Of a stretch of DNA of 62,294 nucleotides, positions 38,091-46,611 are shown piece by piece (position 1 is the stretch's first letter; every line of letters begins with the position of its first letter). Source of the DNA: Prevotella sp. CAG:617 (GTDB lineage: Bacteria > Bacteroidota > Bacteroidia > Bacteroidales > Bacteroidaceae). Where the stretch lies: positions 108,582-170,875 of the forward strand of contig FR903636.1 of assembly GCA_000438115.1 (NCBI GenBank), in the 5' to 3' direction. The notes beneath the pieces were generated by a model. That model did no database searches. It was not told where the DNA came from and was given only the letters and a program-made list of their open reading frames with translations. The position numbers and the translations under genes were made by a program.

Positions 38091-39458
38091 TTATAAAGTC
38101 TCTTTTTGTTTCGTACAGGTGGTCAGAATGGGGTGCCGGCGGTAGTAGAGCAGGCCGAAGATGTCGGCCAGTGCCCATCCGATGGGTACTGACCACCATA
38201 TGCCCAGACAACCTATTGCGGGGATTGCCGACAGGGCATAGGCCAACGCCACGCGCGTGCCCAGTGAAATGACGGTCAGTACCACTGACATGGCGGGTTG
38301 CGCTACGGCACGGCTGAATCCGTAGAGCATGAACAGATAGCCTATGCCTACATAAAAGCTGCCTTCAATGCGCAGGTATTGAACGCCGATGGCAATAATA
38401 TCTGTTTCTTGCGGTGATACAAAAAGAGCCATAAGTTGGGGGGAGAGTATAAATACCACCCCAGACACCAGTAGGGCAAATATTGTGGTTGTTATGGTGG
38501 CGCTGCGAATGGCGCTGCGAATGCGGTCGGGCCGGCCGGCGCCAAAGTTCTGGGCCACAAAAGTGGAAAAGGCATTTCCAAAATCCTGTACCGGCATGTA
38601 GGCAAACGAGTCAATCTTGACGGCGGCGGCAAAGGCTGCCATTACTGCTGTGCCGAAACTGTTGACCAGTCCCTGCACCATGAGAATGCCAAAGTTCATG
38701 ACCGACTGTTGCACACAGGTGAGCAGGGAGTAGGTGCTCAGGTGGCGTAGTGTTTGCGGGTTCCATGTACAGTCAGCGCGTCGCAGCCTCAGTTCCGGAA
38801 AACGCCACCGTACGTAAATCATCAGTCCCAGAGCGGCTGCGGCTTGAGCTGTTACCGTGGCAATGGCTGCTCCTCTGACTCCCATGCCCAGCCCCATCAT
38901 CAGCAAAAGGTCGAGTCCTATATTGAGTATTACCGATACGGCCAGAAATGTCAGCGGAACCATAGAGTTTCCTACGGCGCGCAGCAGGAAGGCATAGAAG
39001 TTGTATATCCCGACGGGTAGCAGTCCGAGGAAAACAATGAGCAGATAATCGTAGGTCATTCCCTGCAGTTCAGGCGGCGTTTGCAACAGGCGGATAATGG
39101 GGGTGAGTAAAGATAGCATTGCTACGCTGAGTCCTATTACGGCTGAACCTACAATGAGTATCGACGCAAATATGCTTTGGCGCATTTGCTGTAGCTGACG
39201 GGCTCCGTATTGCATGGAAAATACAGCACTGCACCCCATGCATAGTCCGATGAAAATGGATGTGACAAATACGATAAGCGCATACGACGATCCTACAGCC
39301 GCCAGTGCCTGCGCTCCCAGTACGCGCCCCACGATGAGCGTATCGGCTATATTGTAGCACTGCTGCAGCAAGTTGCCTAGCATCAGTGGCCAGGCAAAGC
39401 GGAGCATAGAGCCCGTAATGCTGCCTTGGGTTAGGGATCCTTTTGACAGATGAGTCAT
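38091..39458 (-). CDS. MATE family efflux transporter
   Basis: A cation-coupled multidrug/toxin exporter of the inner membrane. The 455-aa protein from ATG 39458 has twelve hydrophobic segments in two similar halves. MATE hallmarks: FAWPLMLGNLLQQCYNIADTLIVGRVLGAQALAAVG in helix 1-2, and the second-half counterpart with VQDFGNAFSTFVAQNFGAGRPDRI. The frame extends about 78 codons upstream without homology. It follows the K+ channel gene by 31 nt on the same strand, so the two are probably co-transcribed. The substrate is unknown. Confidence 0.92.
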   Translation of the reverse strand: MTHLSKGSLTQGSITGSMLRFAWPLMLGNLLQQCYNIADTLIVGRVLGAQALAAVGSSYALIVFVTSIFIGLCMGCSAVFSMQYGARQLQQMRQSIFASILIVGSAVIGLSVAMLSLLTPIIRLLQTPPELQGMTYDYLLIVFLGLLPVGIYNFYAFLLRAVGNSMVPLTFLAVSVILNIGLDLLLMMGLGMGVRGAAIATVTAQAAAALGLMIYVRWRFPELRLRRADCTWNPQTLRHLSTYSLLTCVQQSVMNFGILMVQGLVNSFGTAVMAAFAAAVKIDSFAYMPVQDFGNAFSTFVAQNFGAGRPDRIRSAIRSATITTTIFALLVSGVVFILSPQLMALFVSPQETDIIAIGVQYLRIEGSFYVGIGYLFMLYGFSRAVAQPAMSVVLTVISLGTRVALAYALSAIPAIGCLGIWWSVPIGWALADIFGLLYYRRHPILTTCTKQKETL

Positions 39459-39489
39459 GACGTTTTTTGGGGGAAAAGGCGGGTAGGGG

Positions 39490-40392
39490 CTAAAATGATT
39501 CGTCGCTTGGGTGGTTGCGTTTAGAAGGCTTTTCGGCGTCCAAACGGGCACCACAGTATTTGCAGTATACCGCTTCTGCTTCGTGTCCGCCTTTTCGGCA
39601 GCGGGGGCAGCGCCGTTTTTCAACTTTGCGGTATTGTCCCACCATGGTGGCCGACACGATACCCGTAGGTACGGCAATGATGGTGTATCCAATTAGCATG
39701 ATGACGGCTGAGAGGAATCGTCCCACGGGGGTTACGGGAGTAATGTCGCCGTAACCCACGGTGGTCATGGTAACGATGGCCCAATAGATACTGTTGGGGA
39801 TGTTGTTGAAGGCGGAACCGGGCTCTACTCCTTCAATCATATACATTACTGTGCCCATTGATGTTACAAGTATCAGCACAAAGAAAAAGAAAATCGAAAT
39901 TTTCGGCGCGCTGATCCATAGTGAGCGCAGCAGCAGGTTGCCTTCGCGTATGAAGAGAAACAACTTAAATATGCGGAACACGCGAATCAGTCTGAAGGCA
40001 CGGATAACCAGCAGATAGTGTGCTCCCTGAAAAATAAAGCCCAGATAGACGGGCAGTGTGGCCAGCAGGTCGACAATGCCAAAAAAACTGAACACGTAGC
40101 TTTTAGGCTGTTTGAGGCAATAGATGCGGGCCAGATATTCCAGCGTGAAGAACAGCGTGAGCACGTATTCTGTTACGCGCAGCGCGGTGTCGGCTTCTGG
40201 GGGTAGCAGGTGCATGCTTTCAAGCATTACCAGTGCTACACTCAGCAGGATGCATCCCATTAGTGCCAGGTCGAATAGTCGGCCCTTGCGGGTGTCCGAT
40301 TCAAAAACAATGGTATATACTTTTTGCTTTAAATCCTCATTGTGCAGAAAATGCAGCCAGCGCTGTTGCAGTTTTTTTAGAAAGTGTATCAT
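39490..40392 (-). CDS. Voltage-gated K+ channel-like ion transporter with C-terminal zinc ribbon
   Basis: A 300-aa six-segment ion channel. S4 carries regularly spaced Arg residues (VIRAFRLIRVFRIFKLF), and the pore has the K+ selectivity filter in MTTVGYGDITPVTP. After S6 there is a short cytoplasmic tail with a CxxC-(14)-CxxC zinc ribbon (CPRC ... CKYC) at about residues 262-283. It starts at ATG 40392. A minus-strand -7 box TAACTTTG (complement of 40434-40441) lies 42 nt upstream. Potassium selectivity is inferred from TVGYG. Confidence 0.9.
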   Translation of the reverse strand: MIHFLKKLQQRWLHFLHNEDLKQKVYTIVFESDTRKGRLFDLALMGCILLSVALVMLESMHLLPPEADTALRVTEYVLTLFFTLEYLARIYCLKQPKSYVFSFFGIVDLLATLPVYLGFIFQGAHYLLVIRAFRLIRVFRIFKLFLFIREGNLLLRSLWISAPKISIFFFFVLILVTSMGTVMYMIEGVEPGSAFNNIPNSIYWAIVTMTTVGYGDITPVTPVGRFLSAVIMLIGYTIIAVPTGIVSATMVGQYRKVEKRRCPRCRKGGHEAEAVYCKYCGARLDAEKPSKRNHPSDESF

Positions 40393-40582
40393 GTGTTTTG
40401 TTATAAAATACGGTTCAAGGAAAAAACGTTATGCAAAGTTAGCAAACATTATGCGGATAGAAATGCCTGCCGTCCTGCTGTTTTTGGGGAAAATTTAGAT
40501 GAGCCTCTGTTCTTGCGCTGTCTGATGGTTTTTCGGTTCTTTGCCGCTTGCATATTGAGACGAAAACGTTTTGTAGGTATTG

Positions 40583-40614
40583 TTTGGCTGGATGCACAAA
40601 AAGTCTTATCTTTG
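40583..40614 (+). promoter_or_regulatory. Promoter of lysO pair
   Basis: TTTG (40583-40586), 20 nt, TATCTTTG (40607-40614): a full-consensus Bacteroidetes promoter. The predicted start near 40619 leaves a leader of about 430 nt before the first LysO gene. Confidence 0.75.
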
Positions 40615-40618
40615 CGCC

Positions 40619-41047
40619 GTTATAATGATTTAGTTTTCAGCTAACTTCTTTTTTTACGTATGAACCGGGTTCAATTTATTTCATGTGTCACTTGCCGGAG
40701 TGTCCGCCTGCACAAGGGTACGGACAGCCAGCAAACTGTGCATGTTCACTGGTTCAGCGGTTTTATCTAAATTCAAAACCTTTCCTTTTGTGTTCTTTCG
40801 ATTATCTCTCTAAAAAAAGAGGGATTGATGCGTGTGTGGATATCGGAGGGGGATATTTTTCCCTAAACAAAAGGAAGACCGACTGTGTGTAGAGGAGTTT
40901 CTCTCGTTTAGTGCCACTCCGTGGAAAATGTATAAGGAGGAGTGGTTTGGTGTTGCTATCGGGACTATTTTTCATAAACCTCTTTTTCAGTCTTCATCAA
41001 TAGTTATTTTTTTTCTTTACGTTTTTTCTTATTAGAGTTGTAGTGTT
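40619..41047 (+). promoter_or_regulatory. Long structured 5' leader of lysO
   Basis: About 430 nt between the promoter and the first LysO ATG, without a convincing gene. It holds several potential hairpins: TGTCCG...CGGACA (about 40700-40736), TGAACC/GGTTCA (about 40670-40683) and CACTCC...GGAGTG (about 40915-40943). I could not match it to the lysine riboswitch core (no GCCGAAG). It may be a riboswitch or other cis-regulatory RNA. Confidence 0.4.
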
Positions 41048-41332
41048 ATGTTTAGCATCATGCTCACTATGCTGGCCGGCGTTATTGTCGGTCATTTCCT
41101 GCGCCGTAGTTCCTGTTCCGCACGGGTAGAGCGCACAATTTCGTTTACTATTCTCATATTGCTCTTTGTGTTGGGGCTCATGGTGGGTGCAAATCCCCGA
41201 ATTGTATCCAACTTGGGGCGTTTGGGATGGCAGGCAGTCATATTGGCTGTGCTGAGTTTGGGTGGTAGTGTATTGGCTGCCGGAGTAGTAAGTCATATTA
41301 TATTAAAAAAGAGAAAGGAGAACAAAAAATGA
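41048..41332 (+). CDS. LysO family lysine exporter, N-terminal half
   Basis: A 94-aa membrane protein matching the first part of the LysO/YbjE (DUF340) family. It has three hydrophobic segments: MLTMLAGVIVGHFLRR, then TILILLFVLGLMVGANP, then AVILAVLSLGGSVLAAGVVSHIIL. In proteobacteria LysO is one protein; here it is split, as in other Bacteroidetes, with the second half starting in a 4-nt overlap (41329-41332). The halves probably assemble into one L-lysine exporter. A long untranslated leader precedes it. Confidence 0.85.
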   Translation: MFSIMLTMLAGVIVGHFLRRSSCSARVERTISFTILILLFVLGLMVGANPRIVSNLGRLGWQAVILAVLSLGGSVLAAGVVSHIILKKRKENKK

Positions 41333-41952
41333 AAGGAAATCTGAAAGTAATTGTGATGTTTATGGCCGGTTGCTTGGCCGGATTGTTTCTGGTATCGCCT
41401 GATGCAGATCTTCATACTTATTCGTTGTTTGCGCTTTATGCACTCATGTTTCAGGTTGGGATAGCTGTAGGTAGTCATCCCACCTTACGCCAGCAGTTGC
41501 GCCGGTGGGACTGGAGTATGGTACTTGCACCTCTGGCAACAGTTGTGGGTACACTTGTCTTTTCGGCTGCCGGTGCGCTTGTATTGAGCCGATGGAGTGT
41601 GTTTGAGTGTATGGCCGTAGGCAGCGGTTTTGCCTACTATTCTCTTTCGTCCATACTCATTACTCAACTTAAAGAGCCTTCCTTGGGGCCGCAACTCGCT
41701 GCAGAACTGGGTACCATAGCTTTATTGAGCAACATTGCGCGTGAGATGATGGCTCTGATGGGAGCTCCTCTCTTCCGAAGGCATTTCGGATGTTTGGCCC
41801 CTATTTCTGCAGCCGGAGTTAATTCAATGGACGTACTTCTGCCTGTCATTACGCGTTGTTCGGGAAAAGAGGTAATGCCAATAGCCATTGTTCATGGTGT
41901 CCTTATTGACCTGAGCATGCCTTTCTTTGTAACTCTGTTCTGTCGTCTTTAG
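41329..41952 (+). CDS. lysO: LysO family lysine exporter, C-terminal half
   Basis: A 207-aa membrane protein with the main LysO motifs: MFQVGIAVGSHPTLRQQLRRWDW, then SGFAYYSLSSILITQL, ELGTIALLSNIAREMMALMGAPLF and GVNSMDVLLPVITRCSGKEVMPIAIVHG. Conserved acidic residues in these segments are needed for transport in E. coli LysO. It overlaps its partner gene by ATGA, giving coupled translation. A 13-bp terminator (41994-42024) follows. Confidence 0.88.
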   Translation: MKGNLKVIVMFMAGCLAGLFLVSPDADLHTYSLFALYALMFQVGIAVGSHPTLRQQLRRWDWSMVLAPLATVVGTLVFSAAGALVLSRWSVFECMAVGSGFAYYSLSSILITQLKEPSLGPQLAAELGTIALLSNIAREMMALMGAPLFRRHFGCLAPISAAGVNSMDVLLPVITRCSGKEVMPIAIVHGVLIDLSMPFFVTLFCRL

Positions 41953-41993
41953 TTCATTTGAATTGTTGTAGGGGGGGAGGTGGGGATAAAAAA

Positions 41994-42024
41994 CGGTTTT
42001 ACATCAACTTCTGATGTAAAACCG
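41994..42024. terminator. Terminator between lysO and the accessory block
   Basis: A perfect 13-bp stem (41994-42006 with 42012-42024) with a 5-nt loop. It separates lysO from the WYL regulator gene. Confidence 0.8.
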
Positions 42025-42051
42025 AATATTTCTTTTTGCGGTGATTGTATT

Positions 42052-42099
42052 ATTTTCGCAATTCACGAATATAGGATTCGCAAGAACCGATTATTTTTG
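42052..42099 (+). promoter_or_regulatory. WYL gene promoter with inverted repeat
   Basis: ATTTTCG (42052-42058) and CGAATAT (42066-42072) form a 6-of-7 inverted repeat with a 7-nt spacer, next to the expected -33 position. The -7 box TATTTTTG is at 42092-42099. A second TTCGCAA follows the repeat. Candidate autoregulatory operator. Confidence 0.4.
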
Positions 42100-42126
42100 T
42101 GTAGTAAATAAAAAATGGGACACATT

Positions 42127-43212
42127 ATGCCAGCAAACAAAAATGCAATGACCCGGTATAAAATATTGGATGAATTGTTGAGTAACCGGTACCATAATTA
42201 TTCTCTTGATGATCTTACTGAAAAAGTAAGCAACCGACTTGCCGAAATAGATCCAAATACGAATGGTGTAGTACGTCGTACTATTGAGAAAGATTTAAAA
42301 TATCTCGAAGAAGAAGGGCCTTTTCTTGTTGACATCGAACGTTATTCAGTCTCAGCTTATAATTGGGAGAAACAGAAGTCATATACCAAACAATGCCTAC
42401 GTTATAGGTCACCGTCTTTCTCCATTTTCAAGAAAGAAATGACTGAAGATGAAGAGTATCTTTTGCGTGAAGCACTATCCATATTGGGGCAATTTGATGG
42501 TCTTCCCAACCTTGAAGCATTAGAAAAGTTGCGTTTGGGCTTAGGTGGAAAAAAGGAAGAAAGACAAATTATTTCATTTACCAGAAATCCTTTAGAGAAT
42601 AGTAATTTATTAGGGGTACTTTTTACTGCGATTTCCCAGTGTCTGGTTGTCCAACTTGATTACCACCGTTTTTCAAATCCGACAGAGATAAAAAATATCA
42701 ATGTCCATCCCTATCTATTGAAGGAATATAATCATCGATGGTTCCTAATGTGTCAGGCAGAGGATGGAAGTAAAATTCTATGTTTCAGTTTAGACAGAAT
42801 TGATAAAGTTACGCCTATGCCTTCCCATAAATATATGAATTATGAAAAAGATATTAATGAAATTTTCGAAGACATTATTGGGGTAACCCTTTTAGATGAA
42901 TCTCCATTATATCATATTGTATTTTGGGTGAGCAATGTCTCAAAAGATTATGTTTTGACAAAGCCCTTGCATGGTTCCCAAATTCATATTAAAGGTGAAA
43001 AAGCAGATAACTTATGCAAGTACTATCCTATGCAGGAGGGAGCATTCTTTAGCATTGATTGCAAATACAATTATGAATTGGAGCGTGAACTTACTTCGTT
43101 TGGAAAAGAGTTACTTGTTCTTGAACCATCGGAGGTTCAGGATAAAATATGGAATAGAATTCAAGCAATGAATGAAGATTATCAAAAATTACGAACATTG
43201 CGTTCGTTGTAA
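42127..43212 (+). CDS. WYL domain-containing transcriptional regulator
   Basis: A 361-aa regulator with an N-terminal winged helix (TRYKILDELLSNRYHNYSLDDLTEKV, then RRTIEKDLKYLEEEGPFL) and a C-terminal WYL ligand-sensing domain (NVHPYLLKEYNHRWFLMCQA, then ILCFSLDRIDKV) plus a WCX-like tail. Family members bind nucleic acid or nucleotide-type ligands and often repress defence operons (BrxR, CapW) or DNA-damage genes. The start at 42127 follows the family pattern MPxNKNAxxRY; 42115 is an in-frame alternative. The gene is AT-rich like the rest of the 42-49 kb block and has an inverted repeat in its promoter. Confidence 0.88.
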   Translation: MPANKNAMTRYKILDELLSNRYHNYSLDDLTEKVSNRLAEIDPNTNGVVRRTIEKDLKYLEEEGPFLVDIERYSVSAYNWEKQKSYTKQCLRYRSPSFSIFKKEMTEDEEYLLREALSILGQFDGLPNLEALEKLRLGLGGKKEERQIISFTRNPLENSNLLGVLFTAISQCLVVQLDYHRFSNPTEIKNINVHPYLLKEYNHRWFLMCQAEDGSKILCFSLDRIDKVTPMPSHKYMNYEKDINEIFEDIIGVTLLDESPLYHIVFWVSNVSKDYVLTKPLHGSQIHIKGEKADNLCKYYPMQEGAFFSIDCKYNYELERELTSFGKELLVLEPSEVQDKIWNRIQAMNEDYQKLRTLRSL

Positions 43213-43217
43213 TAAAA

Positions 43218-43225
43218 TAACTTTG
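43218..43225 (+). promoter_or_regulatory. -7 promoter box for WG-repeat gene
   Basis: TAACTTTG, with ATTG (43197-43200) 17 nt upstream, 28 nt before the ATG. It suggests the WG gene can be transcribed separately from the WYL gene. Confidence 0.45.
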
Positions 43226-43253
43226 CATTGTTGAACTTCAAAGCAAGATACTA

Positions 43254-44123
43254 ATGACAGACAAGGAATTTGAGCAAGGGCAGTATATAGCCAATTGGGC
43301 ACAATTAGTAGAAGATAAAATCTGGATTATCACACCTGTGAATCAATATGATGTCAGCAAAGATGACAGGCTATTGATACCCTTTATTAAAGATCATAGA
43401 ATAGGTTTTGTCAATCAAAGTGCCGTTTGCATTGTAAAACCGCAATTTGACAAGTTTCAGGGAGAAATCAAATCTCCAGAGGCTTTGTTGTGTGTTGCAA
43501 AAAGATTCTCATATGGTTTTCTAACCAGCGGAAAGTATGAAGTTCGCACCTATGATAGCGATAAATGGGGCGTTTTAGATAGTAACGGAAAGCTGATAGT
43601 TGATACAGAATATAAAGATATTGCAATTTCTGACAATTTCCAGCTTCTTACATTGCATGATTTCCAAAAGGGATACTGTGTTATAAATAGGAATGGAGAT
43701 ATTATTGTTCCATACGGTAAGTATAATTATATTGATGGTTTTACCAATGGTTATGCACGCGTAAAAATTGGAAAAGTTACAAATGGTTCAAAAATGAATG
43801 ATAATTTTTGGGGCATTATTGATGAACAAGGTAAAGTAGTACTTCCTTTGGAATATTCTAGTATATGGAATTTTTATGATAAACCAGAGTTTAAATACAC
43901 CAAAGTCATTAAAGATGGTTGTGAGCACAGATTCTATTTTTCGACAGAGTCATTAGATCTTCCAAGTGAATTGAAAAGAAAACGGATTGGTTTTTATGAT
44001 GATTATGGGACCCATTATGGTGAATTTGCAGGAAGTTACGCTCAGGATGTCATGGGCTATAGCGATGATGTTATAAATGACGCTTTCGAAGGTGACCCTG
44101 ATAATTATTGGAATATAGATTAG
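43254..44123 (+). CDS. WG repeat-containing protein
   Basis: A 289-aa protein with at least two clear WG (KWG) repeats: DKWGVLDSNGKLIVDTEYKDI and NFWGIIDEQGKVVLPLEYSSI, plus weaker copies such as RIGFVNQSAVCIVKPQFD and GYCVINRNGDIIVPYGKYN. WG repeats form beta-propeller-like binding surfaces, usually in proteins of unknown role. There is no signal peptide, so it is probably cytoplasmic. It lies between a WYL regulator and a kinase gene; its partner is unknown. The C-terminal 50 residues are acidic and Tyr/Asp-rich. Confidence 0.85.
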   Translation: MTDKEFEQGQYIANWAQLVEDKIWIITPVNQYDVSKDDRLLIPFIKDHRIGFVNQSAVCIVKPQFDKFQGEIKSPEALLCVAKRFSYGFLTSGKYEVRTYDSDKWGVLDSNGKLIVDTEYKDIAISDNFQLLTLHDFQKGYCVINRNGDIIVPYGKYNYIDGFTNGYARVKIGKVTNGSKMNDNFWGIIDEQGKVVLPLEYSSIWNFYDKPEFKYTKVIKDGCEHRFYFSTESLDLPSELKRKRIGFYDDYGTHYGEFAGSYAQDVMGYSDDVINDAFEGDPDNYWNID

Positions 44124-44151
44124 GAAAAACACAGAAAATAGTAATTGCGAA

Positions 44152-44181
44152 CTTTGCGTTCGTCTTTGCGTCATACTTTTG
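44152..44181 (+). promoter_or_regulatory. Promoter with CTTTGCGT repeats before kinase gene
   Basis: TTTG (44153-44156), 17 nt, TACTTTTG (44174-44181), 33 nt before the ATG. CTTTGCGT occurs twice (44152-44159 and 44164-44171), 12 bp apart, overlapping the -33 region. Confidence 0.45.
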
Positions 44182-44214
44182 CACTATAAAAGTAGAACCT
44201 AAAAAGAGAATAAT

Positions 44215-46557
44215 ATGCGTACACAACAGTACATGCAAGTAGAGTCCATTGTTGTCAAGTATGAAACCCTTGCTTCTAATACTGAAGCAGTTAAAAAGAC
44301 AGAGAATTCTTTTACAGATTTCTTTGTTCCCAATGATTGCATGCGTTTGATGTTCATGGATCAGCTTATAGGTCGTATCTATCAGCTTCGTGCAGGTACT
44401 TCTGCTAATCCAGATGTGGTAAAAGAATACTCAGAAGCGGCTTCTTTTTATATCAAGGGGTTGTTGTTAGAAGATGAAGAACAATTCCTCGTTGACAACT
44501 TTGATTCTTTTGTCGACTACGCTTTCGATCATTCGAATACAGTTGTAACTTTGGGACAGCGGTTTGACAAGCCAAGCGAATGGAGTTGTCTTGTTCCATA
44601 TCTTTTGGATCATAGTTCTCGGAAAGTGTTTATTGCACATTCAGATGACGGCCGGGAGTTTGTGGGCTTGAAAGATTGTGACCTTACGGTTGAAGGCGGA
44701 TTTGAAAATGCCGTTATACGTGCATTGGCTTGTAGCCAAAGCATTCATGCCTATAAGGAGCAGAATTCTGTCCAATTTTGGGGGGATCTTGAAGATGGAC
44801 TGTTTGATGCTGTTGTTATTGATGTCAGTAGCGGGCTTGGAGATCGTCTTTCCTTGGAAGAGTGCTTCAACGCTTGTTGTCGCATTGTTAGAAATGGTGG
44901 AGAAATTCTTTTTTGTCTTTCAAGAAAGGCGGTTATGAGCGAAGAGTCAGCGACTTTACGCTACTATGCTTCGTGCGAAAGAACCTTGCAGGAAATCATA
45001 CAACTGCCTTCAGGAAATGTGCTTCTTCACTTTGTTAAAAAGGAGCATGATACATTTTGCGTATGTGACGCAACTCATCTTGCACGACGAAGCAATGAAA
45101 GAGTTGTTGATGTAGAAGCATTCTTAAAAGAAATAAGAATGGCAGATATGCCAGAGCGTGATAAGCATCCGATTATCCGTCGCTATTCATACGACATTCT
45201 GAATGAAGGTGTGTTGTTGCCGGCCTACTATCTTTATTTTCCGGAAATAGGTGTTCCTTTTTCCAAGTTTGTTAAGATAGAATCAAATCCGGTCCTGTCT
45301 GACGAATGTGTTTCTGAGGAGAAAGTGGTTACCATCAACCATTTGTCCACTACGTTCACTAAAAGTTCTTTCACAGTTGTCGAATTACCTAATATCAACA
45401 GTGATCGGTTGAGACGGTATTACAGGGTTAACGGTCCTGCTGTGGTATTGGCTGTTTCTGAGCAAGATATAGCCATTGGATATACTACGGAATGCACTTC
45501 ATTTCTTGTACCATACAATCTTTATGTGTTAAAACCTCAAGCAGGAATTGATACTAGATATTTGGCAAGCAAATTGCTGAGCCAATCTGTCAGAGATCAG
45601 TTGATAAGATTGGTCTATGGAAAAGGAATTTCGGCCAAGCTAGTATCCAATTGGAGTAATTTCGTGCTTACAGAATTGCATTCCGAAGAAAAACAGCAAA
45701 CATTCATTCAAGAAACAATTTTGAGGGACTTTGCGACACAAGAAAGCTATGCGGCAATGCAAGAAAAAGGATTCAAGCATGCTATCCGTCTACGAAAGCA
45801 TGCTTTATCGCAGAACATCTCTGCATTCGATAGTTTGTTTGGTTCATTGGAGTATTGCATGAAAGAACACAAAGGCCATCTTAAAGCTGAAGATCAGCTG
45901 TCTCCTGTCAGTCCGATGACAGTCGGTGAAGCCATATCCATTCTTCGCTCTGATCTTGATATTATTTGTAATCGTGTGACACATCTGACCGACGATCAGA
46001 ATTGGGGGGCATGCGAAGCGATAGAGCCACAGCAATTCATCGAGAATTACGAACAGGAGCATCGGGGTACTGATTTCCGGTTTATTCATCCGTGGATGGA
46101 CGGAAGCGAGACCAACTGTTTCGAAAAAGATATTTTTGATAAAGCAACAGGCAAGTTGCTCTTTCATCAAGGTGAGTCTATGAATGCAGCTTGGTTCCCC
46201 AAGAAGGCACTGCAACAGGTATTTGACAACATCGTTTCCAATGCTCGTGAACATGGTTTTACGGACAAGAGTCGCAACGACTATGCCATCCAGTCAAGTT
46301 GGACGACTGATGGGCTTAATATGCTTATTAAGGTTTCCAACAATGGAATACCACTGTCAGCAGACTTGGACACAGACCTAGTACTGGAGTATGGATATAC
46401 TACAGCTCTTAACCAGAAAGGGCATGGCGGCATCGGTGGTGGTGAGATTGCGGAAATTATGCACAGATATGGTGGTAAAGTTGATGTCGTTTCCACACCA
46501 GACAAGGAGTTTACTGTAACTTACGTGTTAACGATACCTTTGGCGAGCATTTATTAG
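44215..46557 (+). CDS. Soluble histidine kinase fused to degenerate type I methyltransferase/specificity-like region
   Basis: A 780-aa protein without membrane segments. Residues roughly 85-300 follow the layout of N6-adenine (HsdM-like) methyltransferases (FDAVVIDVSSG where NPPF/Y is expected, then IVRNGGEILFCLSRKAVM). The SAM-binding and catalytic NPPY motifs are not intact. Residues about 385-510 resemble a type I specificity half-subunit (DTRYLASKLLSQSVRDQLIRL, then GISAKLVSNWSNFVLTELHSEEKQQTFIQE). The C-terminus is a histidine kinase: candidate phospho-acceptor H529, N-box FDNIVSNAREHGF (670-682) and G-box GHGGIGGG (736-743). A receiver protein follows 54 nt downstream. A DNA-sensing phosphorelay is inferred. 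Confidence 0.7.
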   Translation: MRTQQYMQVESIVVKYETLASNTEAVKKTENSFTDFFVPNDCMRLMFMDQLIGRIYQLRAGTSANPDVVKEYSEAASFYIKGLLLEDEEQFLVDNFDSFVDYAFDHSNTVVTLGQRFDKPSEWSCLVPYLLDHSSRKVFIAHSDDGREFVGLKDCDLTVEGGFENAVIRALACSQSIHAYKEQNSVQFWGDLEDGLFDAVVIDVSSGLGDRLSLEECFNACCRIVRNGGEILFCLSRKAVMSEESATLRYYASCERTLQEIIQLPSGNVLLHFVKKEHDTFCVCDATHLARRSNERVVDVEAFLKEIRMADMPERDKHPIIRRYSYDILNEGVLLPAYYLYFPEIGVPFSKFVKIESNPVLSDECVSEEKVVTINHLSTTFTKSSFTVVELPNINSDRLRRYYRVNGPAVVLAVSEQDIAIGYTTECTSFLVPYNLYVLKPQAGIDTRYLASKLLSQSVRDQLIRLVYGKGISAKLVSNWSNFVLTELHSEEKQQTFIQETILRDFATQESYAAMQEKGFKHAIRLRKHALSQNISAFDSLFGSLEYCMKEHKGHLKAEDQLSPVSPMTVGEAISILRSDLDIICNRVTHLTDDQNWGACEAIEPQQFIENYEQEHRGTDFRFIHPWMDGSETNCFEKDIFDKATGKLLFHQGESMNAAWFPKKALQQVFDNIVSNAREHGFTDKSRNDYAIQSSWTTDGLNMLIKVSNNGIPLSADLDTDLVLEYGYTTALNQKGHGGIGGGEIAEIMHRYGGKVDVVSTPDKEFTVTYVLTIPLASIY

Positions 46558-46611
46558 AAGTTTCATCTGAGGCAGATGGATTATCGTCTGCCTCACAATA
46601 AATAGAAAAAC

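Noticed and set aside
40683..40892. 69-codon frame in the lysO leader as a leader peptide
   Set aside because: No Lys-rich run near its end, no recognisable domain, and it spans the potential hairpins; it reads like chance coding.
40880..40980. Lysine riboswitch (L box) before lysO
   Set aside because: Some purine-rich pieces look similar, but the conserved GCCGAAG and AGAGGTGC cores are missing.
42036..42042. Possible attachment-site repeat of the tRNA-Asp 3' end at the left edge of the accessory block (TGCGGTG)
   Set aside because: Only 7 identical bases, expected by chance, and no integrase gene is present in the block.
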